DNA from: Aquimarina agarivorans | Lineage (GTDB): Bacteria; Bacteroidota; Bacteroidia; Flavobacteriales; Flavobacteriaceae | Length of the DNA stretch: 50,792 nucleotides | Direction: 5' to 3' | Assembly (NCBI RefSeq): GCF_000218485.1 | Contig: NZ_AFPB01000178.1 | Span: forward strand, 1-50,792 | Shown here: piece after piece, positions 23,092 to 30,641 of the stretch | Position numbering within the stretch: the first letter of the stretch is position 1 | How the letters are laid out: every line of letters starts with the position of its first letter | Program-made: the position numbers and the translations under genes | The notes under the pieces: model-generated | What the model was told of the DNA's origin: nothing | Databases searched by the model: none | What the model saw: the letters and a program-made list of their open reading frames with translations, nothing else

Positions 23092-23310
23092 ATGTATAAT
23101 TTAAGGCATTTTTTAGAAAGAAGAGGATATTACGTATGTTCAAGATTGGCTGACAGTTTAGGTATGCGTACCAAAAATGTTAGGATTTTTTTTATTTATG
23201 CCACTTTTGCAACTGTAGGGTTAAGTTTTTTTATCTACCTCACTTTAGCTTTTTGGCTTAAATTGAAAGATTTAATTTATACCAAACGAACATCGGTATT
23301 TGATATATAG
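23092..23310 (+). CDS. PspC-domain family small membrane protein
   Basis: A 72-residue protein with one membrane segment (about residues 32-56, IFFIYATFATVGLSFFIYLTLAFWL). The N-terminal CSRLADSLGMRTKNVRIFFIY segment is the PspC core as seen in flavobacterial single-domain versions. Proteins of this type are thought to sit in the inner membrane and respond to envelope stress, but the link to a Psp system in Bacteroidota is unproven. Its stop codon is 2 bases before the K+ channel start, so the two are translated from one message. Confidence 0.8.
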   Translation: MYNLRHFLERRGYYVCSRLADSLGMRTKNVRIFFIYATFATVGLSFFIYLTLAFWLKLKDLIYTKRTSVFDI

Positions 23311-23312
23311 TC

Positions 23313-24335
23313 ATGCTTACATTTCTTAAGAATAAAGTGTGCCTCGCAATAACGCTATTAACTACATTATTGTTAGTAGGTACAATTGGTTTTCGATTTG
23401 TTGCAAATTACAATTGGATTGATTCCTTGTATATGACTGTAATTACGGTAACTACAGTAGGCTATGGGGAGGTGAGTCCTTTAGATGATACAGCAAAATT
23501 GTTTGCTGTTTTTTTAATTTTAACCAGTCTGGGGGTAATTGCATTTTCACTTTCTGTTTTAACAGAATACATTATTAGTAAAAGCAATCCTAAATTAATT
23601 GAATATAAAAAAATTCAAAAAATGATTTCAGCTTTAGAAGATCATGTAATTATTTGTGGTTATGGACGAAATGGAAAGCAAGTGGCAAAAAAATTAAGTG
23701 CACATGAAAAACCATTTTTAATTATTGAAAATAAAAAAGAAATTGTGGATAAATACCAATCAGTAAATCTACCAATGCTACAGGGCAATGCTATTGATGA
23801 TGCTATTTTGAAACAAGCGGGTGTGTATAAAGCAAATTGTTTAATTACAGCGTTACCAGAGGATGCTGATAATCTATTTATCGTTCTGTCAGCAAGACAA
23901 ATGAATAAAAATCTCAAAATTATAAGTCGGGCCTCTAAAGCATCATCGTATAAAAAACTGAAACTAGCAGGGGCTGATAATGTGATAATGCCAGATACTA
24001 TTGGAGGTGATCACATGGCGTCATTGGTGGTAGTACCAGATTTAATTGAGTTTCTGGATAAAATTTCTTTAGTTGGTAAAGGATCGGTTAACGTGGAGGA
24101 GGTGCCTTCAGAAAAGATTATTAGCAATGGGGAGATCCAAAGTATTCGTGATTTGGATATTCGATCACGTACGGGATGTACCATCATTGGGTATAAAACA
24201 CCGCAAGGTAAGTACGTAGTAAATCCTAATGCGGATCAGGTGATAGAGCAGGGTTCGCGTGTAGTGGTGCTTGGTAACGCAAAACAAATTGAAACATTAA
24301 ACGGAGTTTACAACATATCGTTAAATTTTGATTAG
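23313..24335 (+). CDS. Potassium channel with RCK (TrkA-N/TrkA-C) domains
   Basis: A 340-residue, two-transmembrane channel of the MthK type. TM1 covers about residues 9-29. The selectivity filter is TTVGYG (47-52), and TM2 covers about 62-85. An RCK/TrkA-N Rossmann domain follows, beginning HVIICGYGRNGKQVAKKL (GxGxxG), with the acidic ribose-binding region IIENKKE. A TrkA-C domain closes the protein (about 265-340). It passes K+ across the inner membrane, gated by a ligand such as Ca2+ or a nucleotide bound by the RCK ring. The downstream symporter starts 21 bases later, so it may share the transcript. Confidence 0.93.
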   Translation: MLTFLKNKVCLAITLLTTLLLVGTIGFRFVANYNWIDSLYMTVITVTTVGYGEVSPLDDTAKLFAVFLILTSLGVIAFSLSVLTEYIISKSNPKLIEYKKIQKMISALEDHVIICGYGRNGKQVAKKLSAHEKPFLIIENKKEIVDKYQSVNLPMLQGNAIDDAILKQAGVYKANCLITALPEDADNLFIVLSARQMNKNLKIISRASKASSYKKLKLAGADNVIMPDTIGGDHMASLVVVPDLIEFLDKISLVGKGSVNVEEVPSEKIISNGEIQSIRDLDIRSRTGCTIIGYKTPQGKYVVNPNADQVIEQGSRVVVLGNAKQIETLNGVYNISLNFD

Positions 24336-24356
24336 ATAATTATTTTAATAGTAGGC

Positions 24357-25970
24357 ATGATAAAAAAAATGAATTTATTAGCATTGTTTTTGCTACAAAG
24401 CATGGCAATATTCGCTCAAGAGAAAAAAGGAATTGATGAACAAATCAATGAATGGTTTACACCAATTGCAGGAGCTTGGGAAAAAATTGTACTTTATGAC
24501 ATGCCATTTACAAGCATTCCAATTATTATATTTCTTTTAGTTGGAGGGGCGCTATTTTTTACTATTTATTTTGGATTTATCAACATAGCAAAGTTTGGAA
24601 CAGCAATCAATGTGGTGCGTGGCAAGTATGATGAAGTAGATGGTCACGGTATTGTTTCTGACAAAAATATAAATAGCGTTGATGGTGATTTACCAGATAC
24701 TATTAAGGATGAGTCTCAGGAAGGGGAGGTTACTCACTTTCAGGCGTTGGCAACTGCTGTATCGGGAACCGTAGGGAATGGAAATATAGCGGGTGTAGCG
24801 CTAGCAATTGCTATTGGGGGTCCTGGAGCTACATTTTGGATGATTCTATGTGGTTTGCTCGGAATGTCGACAAAGTTTGTTGAATGTACCCTAGGGGTTA
24901 AATACAGGGATATCGGAGATGACGGCACGGTTTATGGTGGTCCTATGTACTATCTGTCAAAAGGACTCAAAGAGCGAGGATTCGTGCAGTTAGGTAAAGC
25001 TTTGGCTGTGGTGTTTGCTATTTTATGTGTTGGGGCGTCTTTTGGTGGTGGTAATGCAGCACAATCCAATCAAGCTGCTATGCAAATTGTGAGTGCTTTC
25101 GGAATGTCAGGAGGGAGTGCGCGTACAATTATTGGGCTAATAATTATGGTATTAGTGGGTATAATAATTATTGGAGGAATCAAACGTATTGCTTCGGTAA
25201 CTGAAAAAGTAGTTCCTTTTATGGCGCTTATGTACATTTTATGTTGTTTATACATTATAATTACCAATATTGGATTTGTAGATGATGCTTTTGGACAAAT
25301 ATTTTCGAAAGCATTTAGTCCTCAAGCAGGTGTTGGTGGTTTAATTGGGGTGTTAATTACAGGATTTAGGCGAGCAGCATTTTCAAATGAAGCAGGGGCT
25401 GGTTCAGCTTCTATTGCCCATTCAGCAGTAAAAACAAAATATGCAGCTTCCGAAGGGTTGGTTGCATTGTTGGAGCCTTTTATTGATACTGTAGTTATTT
25501 GTACCATGACGGCTTTGGTAATTATAATATTTAATGGTGATGGTTCTCAATTTGCCTATGGTGGCGAAGGGGGAGTGGTAACCATTGCAGGGCAGCAAGT
25601 GGAAGGATCAGGGATTACGGCAGCAGCTTTTGGAAAATACATCTCATTTTCAGGGCCATTTTTAACTGTAGCTGTAGTATTGTTTGCTGTTTCAACCATG
25701 ATCTCATGGTCCTATTATGGCTTACAGTCTTGGATGTTTTTGTTTGGTAAAAGTAAAATAGCTGATTTAGTATATAAAGTGTTATTCTTACTATTTATAG
25801 TAATCGGTGCGGCGGGAGATATGTCAGCAGTTTGGGGGTTTTCAGATGCTATGATATTGGCCTTAGTTTTTCCTAATATGATAGGCTTATTTATATTGGC
25901 TCCAAAAGTTAAAGATGAAATAAAACGCTATCTGAAAGCAATAAGTATGACTACTGTAAAGGAAAGTTAA
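24357..25970 (+). CDS. Sodium:alanine/glycine symporter (AGCS family)
   Basis: A 537-residue secondary transporter importing alanine or glycine with Na+. It has about ten to eleven membrane helices. The AGCS core signature is present: TVGNGNIAGVALAIAIGGPGATFW, then GLLGMSTKFVECTLGVKYRD and GGPMYYLSKGL. The conserved NEAGAGSASIAHSAVKT segment and the WSYYGLQSW motif follow. The N-terminus carries a signal-like segment ending IFAQ, and a hydrophilic insert (about 85-115) precedes the core, as is common in Bacteroidota members. It overlaps the next gene by one base (TAATG), so translation is coupled. Confidence 0.92.
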   Translation: MIKKMNLLALFLLQSMAIFAQEKKGIDEQINEWFTPIAGAWEKIVLYDMPFTSIPIIIFLLVGGALFFTIYFGFINIAKFGTAINVVRGKYDEVDGHGIVSDKNINSVDGDLPDTIKDESQEGEVTHFQALATAVSGTVGNGNIAGVALAIAIGGPGATFWMILCGLLGMSTKFVECTLGVKYRDIGDDGTVYGGPMYYLSKGLKERGFVQLGKALAVVFAILCVGASFGGGNAAQSNQAAMQIVSAFGMSGGSARTIIGLIIMVLVGIIIIGGIKRIASVTEKVVPFMALMYILCCLYIIITNIGFVDDAFGQIFSKAFSPQAGVGGLIGVLITGFRRAAFSNEAGAGSASIAHSAVKTKYAASEGLVALLEPFIDTVVICTMTALVIIIFNGDGSQFAYGGEGGVVTIAGQQVEGSGITAAAFGKYISFSGPFLTVAVVLFAVSTMISWSYYGLQSWMFLFGKSKIADLVYKVLFLLFIVIGAAGDMSAVWGFSDAMILALVFPNMIGLFILAPKVKDEIKRYLKAISMTTVKES

Positions 25971-26626
25971 TGGTTTTTACCCAATCGCATAAAATAGGGA
26001 TTATAAAACTAGGAATTTTGGTAACAAGCATAATTTTAGGTATTGTGCTTTATACTAAAATTCCTAGAAATAACCCTTCATTTATTCTTGATAAGGAAGC
26101 GCAATGCTTTATCGATAATAAAAAACTTGTGCTTGCTGAGTTGGATAAAAAAAAGCAGCATACTTATTATGTAAATTCACTATCAGATTTCACGGGATAT
26201 CAATTGGGGTTATCTTCAGCTGAAATTGATCGTTTGCTTGCTTATCGCGAAACTGGAAAACGGATATATTCGCAAAAAGAATTTCAGAAAATAACCCAGA
26301 TAGATCAAACGAAGCTGGATAGTATTAAGTCTCTTTTGAGGTTTCCAAAACAAAAGCTTTCTAAAAAGCAACGTTTGAAACGGAAGCCAAAAAATTCTTA
26401 TAAATCAATACGGTTAACTAAAAAGCTAAATTTAAATACAGTTTCTGCAAAAGAGTTGCAACAAAAACTTCAATTGCCAAATTTTATAGCCAATAGAATT
26501 GTAAGATTTAGGGCTTCTTTAGGAGGATTCAATTCAATTGATCAATTGGATAAAGTTTATGATATTTTACCTTATCAATTGGTGCGGTTAAAAACCAATG
26601 GATTTGTAAAAAATACTTCAGAATAA
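25970..26626 (+). CDS. Helix-hairpin-helix (ComEA-like) membrane-anchored protein
   Basis: A 218-residue protein with one N-terminal membrane segment (residues 9-26, IIKLGILVTSIILGIVLY). Two helix-hairpin-helix repeats follow. The first is around DFTGYQLGLSSAEIDRLLAYRETG. The second is around LNLNTVSAKELQQKLQLPNFIANRIVRFRASLGGF with NSIDQLDKVYDI. Such domains bind DNA without sequence specificity and are found in ComEA of natural transformation. A periplasmic DNA-binding role is possible, but many Bacteroidota carry similar proteins of unknown role. Its start overlaps the symporter stop. Confidence 0.8.
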   Translation: MVFTQSHKIGIIKLGILVTSIILGIVLYTKIPRNNPSFILDKEAQCFIDNKKLVLAELDKKKQHTYYVNSLSDFTGYQLGLSSAEIDRLLAYRETGKRIYSQKEFQKITQIDQTKLDSIKSLLRFPKQKLSKKQRLKRKPKNSYKSIRLTKKLNLNTVSAKELQQKLQLPNFIANRIVRFRASLGGFNSIDQLDKVYDILPYQLVRLKTNGFVKNTSE

Positions 26627-26933
26627 CTTAAGTAACTACACCGATTTTTACCAAACAATGAAAAAAATTATAATATTTTTTGTTTAATGATTTTTATTGA
26701 ACAATAAACATTATGAACAAATCATAAAGTTTGTAAAAATCAAGGAATAAAAGCTAAAGTTTAGTTTTTTGAATAAAATTGAAGGCTGCTCTGCGGATAA
26801 GATTGCAAGATTACCCCTATATTTGACTTTAATTTGGGAATAAGCCTATCAATAATTTGGTTCATTATTCAATTTAATAAAATTAAAGGGATAAAAGCAA
26901 GGCCAATTATCAATATCAGAATTTAGTTAATAT
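26627..26933. other. 307-base leader of the acyl-CoA dehydrogenase gene
   Basis: AT-rich region with a -7 box TATATTTG at 26818-26825, 108 bases before the ATG, implying a leader of about 100 bases. The leader has no clear hairpin, riboswitch or open frame. Confidence 0.5.
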
Positions 26934-28073
26934 ATGAATTTCGATTATTCAGAAACGCAACAAATGGTTGCTGAAGCTGCAAAAAATTTTGCAATACAAT
27001 ACGTAAAGCCTTACGTGATGGAATGGGATGAAAGCCAGTTTTTTCCTGTTGATGTCTTTAAAAAAGCGGGAGAATTAGGTTTTATGGGGGTGTTAGTTCC
27101 TGAAGAATACGGCGGATCTGGTTTAGGGTATCACGAGTATATTGCTATCATTGAAGAGATTTCTAAAATAGACCCATCAATTGGTTTGTCGGTGGCTGCA
27201 CACAACTCTCTGTGTACAAATCATATTTTGCAATTTGGTAATGAAACGCAAAAAAAGAAATGGATACCAAAACTAGCAACTGCTGAATTAATTGGGGCTT
27301 GGGGATTAACTGAGCACAATACTGGTAGTGATGCTGGAGGGATGAATACCACAGCTGTTTTGGATGGAGATAATTATGTACTAAATGGGGCAAAAAACTT
27401 TATTACCCACGGCCAGTCGGGCGATATTGCTGTAGTAATTGCACGTACGGGTGAAAAAGGGGATTCTCACGGAATGTCTGCTTTTGTTGTAGAGCGCGAA
27501 ACGGAGGGGTTTCTAGCAGGAAAAAAGGAGAATAAGCTTGGAATGAGGGCGAGTGAAACTGCTGAGTTAGTATTTCAAAATTGTAGAATTCCAAAGGAAA
27601 ATTTACTAGGTGAATTAGGAGAAGGTTTTATCCAATCAATGAAAATTTTAGATGGTGGAAGAATTTCAATTGGAGCACTTTCTTTAGGTATAGCTAAAGG
27701 AGCAGCTGAGGCGGCTAATCAATATTCTAAAGAACGAGTGCAATTTGGTAAGCCTATTAGTAAATTTCAAGGAATCAGCTTTAAACTAGCCGATATGGCT
27801 ACAAAAATAGAAGCTGCCGAATTAATGGTTCATAAAGCAGGTTATTTGAAAAATAATAACAAAAATATGACGCAAATGGGCGCAATGTGTAAAATGTATG
27901 CAAGCGAAATTTGTGTGGAAATAGCTACCGATGCAATACAAGTTTTTGGAGGTTATGGGTATACTAAAGATTACCCGGTGGAAAAATTTTTCAGGGATTC
28001 TAAACTATGTACCATAGGAGAAGGAACTACAGAAATACAAAAGTTAGTAATTGCTAGAGAGGTTTTAAAATAA
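26934..28073 (+). CDS. Acyl-CoA dehydrogenase (short-chain/butyryl type)
   Basis: A 379-residue FAD enzyme that introduces the alpha-beta double bond in acyl-CoA during fatty acid or branched amino acid breakdown. Family signatures are complete: GAWGLTEHNTGSDAGGMNT (FAD/substrate), the GKPISKFQGISFKLADM helix and FGGYGYTKDYPVEKFFRD. The catalytic base Glu363 lies in IGEGTTEIQ, the position used by short- and medium-chain enzymes rather than the isovaleryl type. It stands alone with its own promoter. Chain-length specificity cannot be fixed from sequence. Confidence 0.93.
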   Translation: MNFDYSETQQMVAEAAKNFAIQYVKPYVMEWDESQFFPVDVFKKAGELGFMGVLVPEEYGGSGLGYHEYIAIIEEISKIDPSIGLSVAAHNSLCTNHILQFGNETQKKKWIPKLATAELIGAWGLTEHNTGSDAGGMNTTAVLDGDNYVLNGAKNFITHGQSGDIAVVIARTGEKGDSHGMSAFVVERETEGFLAGKKENKLGMRASETAELVFQNCRIPKENLLGELGEGFIQSMKILDGGRISIGALSLGIAKGAAEAANQYSKERVQFGKPISKFQGISFKLADMATKIEAAELMVHKAGYLKNNNKNMTQMGAMCKMYASEICVEIATDAIQVFGGYGYTKDYPVEKFFRDSKLCTIGEGTTEIQKLVIAREVLK

Positions 28074-28139
28074 TACAAAGCAAAACTAGCAGTCAAAGGG
28101 GTTAACAACTCCTTTAAAATAAAAATAAAACAAAAATAC

Positions 28140-28169
28140 TTTGTAGGTTGCAAAAAGGTAGTATATTTG
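28140..28169 (+). promoter_or_regulatory. Promoter of rpsU
   Basis: -33 TTTG (28140-28143), 18-base spacer and -7 TATATTTG (28162-28169) followed by C. Start of transcription is expected near 28175, giving a leader of about 30 bases. Confidence 0.75.
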
Positions 28170-28190
28170 CACCCTAATAATTCTTAAAGA

Positions 28191-28198
28191 AAGGAGGT
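28191..28198 (+). promoter_or_regulatory. Full Shine-Dalgarno (AAGGAGGT) before rpsU
   Basis: AAGGAGGT ends 6 bases before the ATG and is complementary to the 16S rRNA 3' end. Most genes in this window lack such a site, as is usual in Bacteroidota. The exception fits the known autogenous control of rpsU, where ribosomes lacking bS21 expose the anti-Shine-Dalgarno. Confidence 0.85.
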
Positions 28199-28204
28199 CA
28201 AACT

Positions 28205-28399
28205 ATGTTAATTATACCAATTAAAGACGGAGAAAATATAGATAGAGCGCTAAAGCGTTTTAAAAGAAAGTTCGATAGAACTGGAACAATGCGCGCACTT
28301 AGAGGGCGTCAACAGTTTACGAAGCCTTCTGTAGTTCGTAGAGCTCAAATTCAAAAAGCTCAGTATATACAAGGACTTAGAGATGCAGAAAATATTTAA
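28205..28399 (+). CDS. rpsU: 30S ribosomal protein bS21
   Basis: A 64-residue, highly basic ribosomal protein (MLIIPIKDGENIDRALKRFKR onward) with the typical single-helix RNA-binding body. In Bacteroidota bS21, with bS18 and bS6, buries the anti-Shine-Dalgarno end of 16S rRNA in a pocket on the 30S subunit. This explains why these bacteria largely initiate without Shine-Dalgarno pairing. The gene is monocistronic, with its own promoter, a strong Shine-Dalgarno and a terminator. These features support feedback control by bS21-deficient ribosomes. Confidence 0.96.
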   Translation: MLIIPIKDGENIDRALKRFKRKFDRTGTMRALRGRQQFTKPSVVRRAQIQKAQYIQGLRDAENI

Positions 28400-28436
28400 G
28401 TCGTTTGTGTAAACAACGTCTTTTTATGATATAAAT

Positions 28437-28472
28437 AAAAAGCCTTACTTTTTTTGAGTAAGGCTTTTTTTT
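28437..28472 (+). terminator. Terminator after rpsU
   Basis: Arms aaaagccttact and agtaaggctttt with a 6-7 base T-rich loop, then a T-run. Confidence 0.9.
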
Positions 28473-28583
28473 GGTTTTATAAGTTTGTAGTACCTTTTGT
28501 TTTGTATTGGTAATTCAGATAAATATGTTTTACACTGGTTCTGATATTATGTGTCTAGGTAAAGTCAGTAATTTTTTGCTTTG

Positions 28584-28786
28584 ATGAAAAAGAATATAAG
28601 CATAGCTTTAGCTGTCCTTGGTGCTTTTCTATTATAGTTATTCGGTAAAGAATATTTTTGGTAGAGAAACTTAATGTAGAAAAAAATAATAAGGATATTT
28701 CAAAGGAGTCATGTAATTTAGAGGAAGATGCATTCTATATAAATAGAACCTTAATCAAAGTAAAAAAAATCACATATGGTAATTGA
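28584..28786 (+). pseudogene. Possible decayed small secreted-protein gene
   Basis: A start codon opens a signal-like peptide (MKKNISIALAVLGAFLL) that stops at 28635-28637. Coding-like sequence continues in other frames: YSYSVKNIFGRE around 28630-28670, then VEKLNVEKNNKDISKE to VKKITYGN from 28661 to a TGA at 28784-28786. Two frame changes would join the pieces into a protein of about 65 residues. The end overlaps the xerC start. This is a weak call, because short AT-rich sequence can look coding by chance. Confidence 0.3.
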
Positions 28787-29672
28787 TCAATTTAAGGACT
28801 ATATGCTCTTGGAACGAAATTGTTCTGAGTTAACGGTAAAGGCATATACTGCTGATATTTCTAGTTTCTTGGTCTTTATTGAAGAAGTGTTTGATCACGG
28901 TAATTTAATGAAGGTTAATTACGCTGAAATTCGGCAATGGATCATTGTTTTGGTGGATAAGGGAGTTTCGAATCGAAGTGTAAATAGAAAAATAGCATCT
29001 CTAAAAGCGTTTTATTTGTTTCTTCAAAAAACCGAGGCTATACTGGTAAGTCCTTTGGTAAAGCATAAATCATTAAAAACGGATGTAAAATCCAAATTAC
29101 CGTTTTCAGAAGTTGAAATTGCAGATGTGTTTGAGTTGTTTAATGAAGGTTTAGAAGATTTTAATAAGCTACGTGATCGGCTAATTATTGAGGTGTTATA
29201 TACTACAGGGATTCGTAGGGCGGAACTGGTAGGTTTAACTATTGGGAGTGTTGATATTTCTTTAAAAACATTAAAGGTATTGGGTAAGCGAAATAAAGAA
29301 CGTATTGTGCCCTTGATTGAGGAGACGGTTTTTTTGTTAAATCGCTATATAACAGTATATAAGCAGCGGTATTCTGCTGATTTTTCAAGTCCTTTGTTTG
29401 TGACTAATAAGGGTGTTAAAATTTACGAAAACTTTGTGTTTCGCTTAATAAATTCGTATTTTGGTAAAGTATCTGTTAAAAATAATAAAAGTCCTCATGT
29501 TTTGCGTCATTCTTTTGCAACCCATCTATTAAAAAATGGAGCAGATTTGAACGCGGTAAAAGAATTATTGGGACATTCGAGTTTGGCGGCTACTCAAGTA
29601 TATACGCATAATAATATTGCGGAATTAGCTGAGGTGTACAGGCAATCTCATCCGAGGAATAAAAAAGTTTAA
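28776..29672 (+). CDS. xerC: Tyrosine recombinase XerC/XerD type
   Basis: A 298-residue site-specific recombinase that resolves chromosome dimers at dif. The N-terminal SAM-like core-binding domain (1-85) is followed by the catalytic domain. All active-site residues are present: Arg147 (GIRRAEL), Lys171 (LGKRNKER), His241 and Arg244 (HVLRHSF), His267 (LGHSS) and nucleophile Tyr276 (TQVYTH). The length equals that of housekeeping XerC/D, and no integrase-type extension is present. Position before hpf and the tRNA-tuf cluster is conserved in flavobacteria, which supports a chromosomal housekeeping role. XerC against XerD cannot be settled from sequence alone. Confidence 0.9.
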   Translation: MVIDQFKDYMLLERNCSELTVKAYTADISSFLVFIEEVFDHGNLMKVNYAEIRQWIIVLVDKGVSNRSVNRKIASLKAFYLFLQKTEAILVSPLVKHKSLKTDVKSKLPFSEVEIADVFELFNEGLEDFNKLRDRLIIEVLYTTGIRRAELVGLTIGSVDISLKTLKVLGKRNKERIVPLIEETVFLLNRYITVYKQRYSADFSSPLFVTNKGVKIYENFVFRLINSYFGKVSVKNNKSPHVLRHSFATHLLKNGADLNAVKELLGHSSLAATQVYTHNNIAELAEVYRQSHPRNKKV

Positions 29673-29710
29673 AACGGTTACATATTGTCTAATTATTAAA
29701 TATATCGTGT

Positions 29711-30016
29711 ATGAAAGTAAATGTTCAATCAGTAAACTTTAATGTAGATCAAAAGTTAGTTTCGTTTACAAATGAAAAATTAAACAAGCTAGAGGGGCAC
29801 TTCAATAAAATAATTTCTGCAGAAGTTTTTATGAAAGTGCAGAATACAAGTGCTAAGGAAAATAAAATAACAGAAATTTTATTAAATATTCCTGGGGGAG
29901 AATTTGTGGCAAAAAAGACGTATAAAACTTTTGAACAGGGTGTAGATCAGTGTCTTAATAGTTTAGAGCGTCAATTGGTTAAATTTAAAGACAAACAAAA
30001 AATGAGATTAGTTTAA
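29711..30016 (+). CDS. hpf: Ribosome hibernation-promoting factor, short form
   Basis: A 101-residue HPF/YfiA protein that binds the decoding region of the 30S subunit in resting cells and stabilises idle ribosomes. It has the beta-alpha-beta-beta-beta-alpha layout: MKVNVQSVNFNVDQKLVSF, NEKLNKLEGHF, and a basic end LERQLVKFKDKQKMRLV. The long-form C-terminal dimerisation domain is absent, so it is the short form. It lies 38 bases after xerC and is probably co-transcribed. A terminator overlapping the next promoter follows. Confidence 0.92.
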   Translation: MKVNVQSVNFNVDQKLVSFTNEKLNKLEGHFNKIISAEVFMKVQNTSAKENKITEILLNIPGGEFVAKKTYKTFEQGVDQCLNSLERQLVKFKDKQKMRLV

Positions 30017-30034
30017 AATTTTTTCAAAAAAAGT

Positions 30035-30065
30035 TTTGGCGAATCGTAAAACAGTTATATATTTG
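30035..30065 (+). promoter_or_regulatory. Promoter of the tRNA-tuf cluster
   Basis: -33 TTTG (30035-30038), 19-base spacer and -7 TATATTTG (30058-30065). The last base of the -7 box is the first base of the adjoining terminator stem. Confidence 0.8.
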
Positions 30066-30098
30066 CATCCCGTTAGCAATAACGGGGTGCTTTTTTTT
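30065..30098 (+). terminator. Terminator of hpf nested in the tRNA operon start
   Basis: An 11-base-pair stem (gcatcccgtta and taacggggtgc, one G-U pair) with a GCAA tetraloop and eight T residues. Transcription from the -7 box would start at about 30070-30072, inside the left arm. Only messages reading in from xerC-hpf can therefore form the complete hairpin. Confidence 0.8.
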
Positions 30099-30118
30099 AG
30101 AAGCGCAATCAGTTAAAA

Positions 30119-30192
30119 GCCGATATAGCTCAGCTGGCTAGAGCAGCTGATTTGTAATCAGCAGGTCGTGGGTTCGAGTCCCTCTATCGGCT
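30119..30192 (+). tRNA. tRNA-Thr (anticodon TGT)
   Basis: Cloverleaf of 74 bases. Acceptor gccgata/tatcggc with discriminator T, anticodon stem gctga/tcagc, loop tttgtaa with TGT at 30153-30155, and T-arm gtgggttcgagtccc. CCA is not encoded. Confidence 0.95.
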
Positions 30193-30238
30193 CTTTTAAG
30201 TTAAGGTGTTAGGCCTTATGTTTTGAAATATTGATTTT

Positions 30239-30320
30239 GGGAAGATACTCAAGCGGCCAACGAGGGCAGACTGTAAATCTGCTGTTTTTAACTTCGCAGG
30301 TTCGAATCCTGCTCTTCCCA
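30239..30320 (+). tRNA. tRNA-Tyr (anticodon GTA)
   Basis: 82 bases with the long variable arm of bacterial tRNA-Tyr. Acceptor gggaaga/tcttccc, discriminator A, anticodon stem gcaga/tctgc, and GTA at 30273-30275. Confidence 0.95.
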
Positions 30321-30340
30321 CTTTTTTTAAAATAAATACA

Positions 30341-30348
30341 TATATTTG
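30341..30348 (+). promoter_or_regulatory. Internal -7 box TATATTTG before tRNA-Gly
   Basis: A perfect TAnnTTTG followed by C, 25 bases before tRNA-Gly. No good -33 partner, but it suggests a second start point inside the cluster. Confidence 0.45.
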
Positions 30349-30372
30349 CACGCAATTATGAGTGTAATATAG

Positions 30373-30445
30373 GCGGGAGTAGCTCAGTTGGTAGAGCGTC
30401 AGCCTTCCAAGCTGAATGTCGCCGGTTCGAACCCGGTCTCCCGCT
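30373..30445 (+). tRNA. tRNA-Gly (anticodon TCC)
   Basis: 73 bases. Acceptor gcgggag/ctcccgc, discriminator T, anticodon stem tcagc/gctga, and TCC at 30406-30408. Confidence 0.95.
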
Positions 30446-30508
30446 CAAAGATATAGAACTGCACATGGTGTGGTTCTATGTCTATATAAGTAACTCATGT
30501 TGCATCAA

Positions 30509-30580
30509 GCCGGTGTAGCTCAGGGGTAGAGCGTTTCCTTGGTAAGGAAGAGGTCACGAGTTCAACTCTCGTCATTGGCT
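30509..30580 (+). tRNA. tRNA-Thr (anticodon GGT)
   Basis: 72 bases. Acceptor gccggtg/cattggc with two G-U pairs, discriminator T, anticodon stem tttcc/ggaag, and GGT at 30541-30543. It is the second tRNA-Thr of the cluster, and tuf starts 61 bases later. Confidence 0.94.
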
Positions 30581-30641
30581 CATTTTGTAAAGAACAAATT
30601 ACTTTTACTAAAAATAAAACAAGAATTAAATAACATTCATT

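Noticed and set aside
28776..29672. XerC gene as part of an integrative element
   Set aside because: Length and context match the chromosomal housekeeping recombinase. No attachment repeats, phage genes or transfer genes are nearby, and the four adjacent tRNA genes are intact with no duplicated 3' ends.
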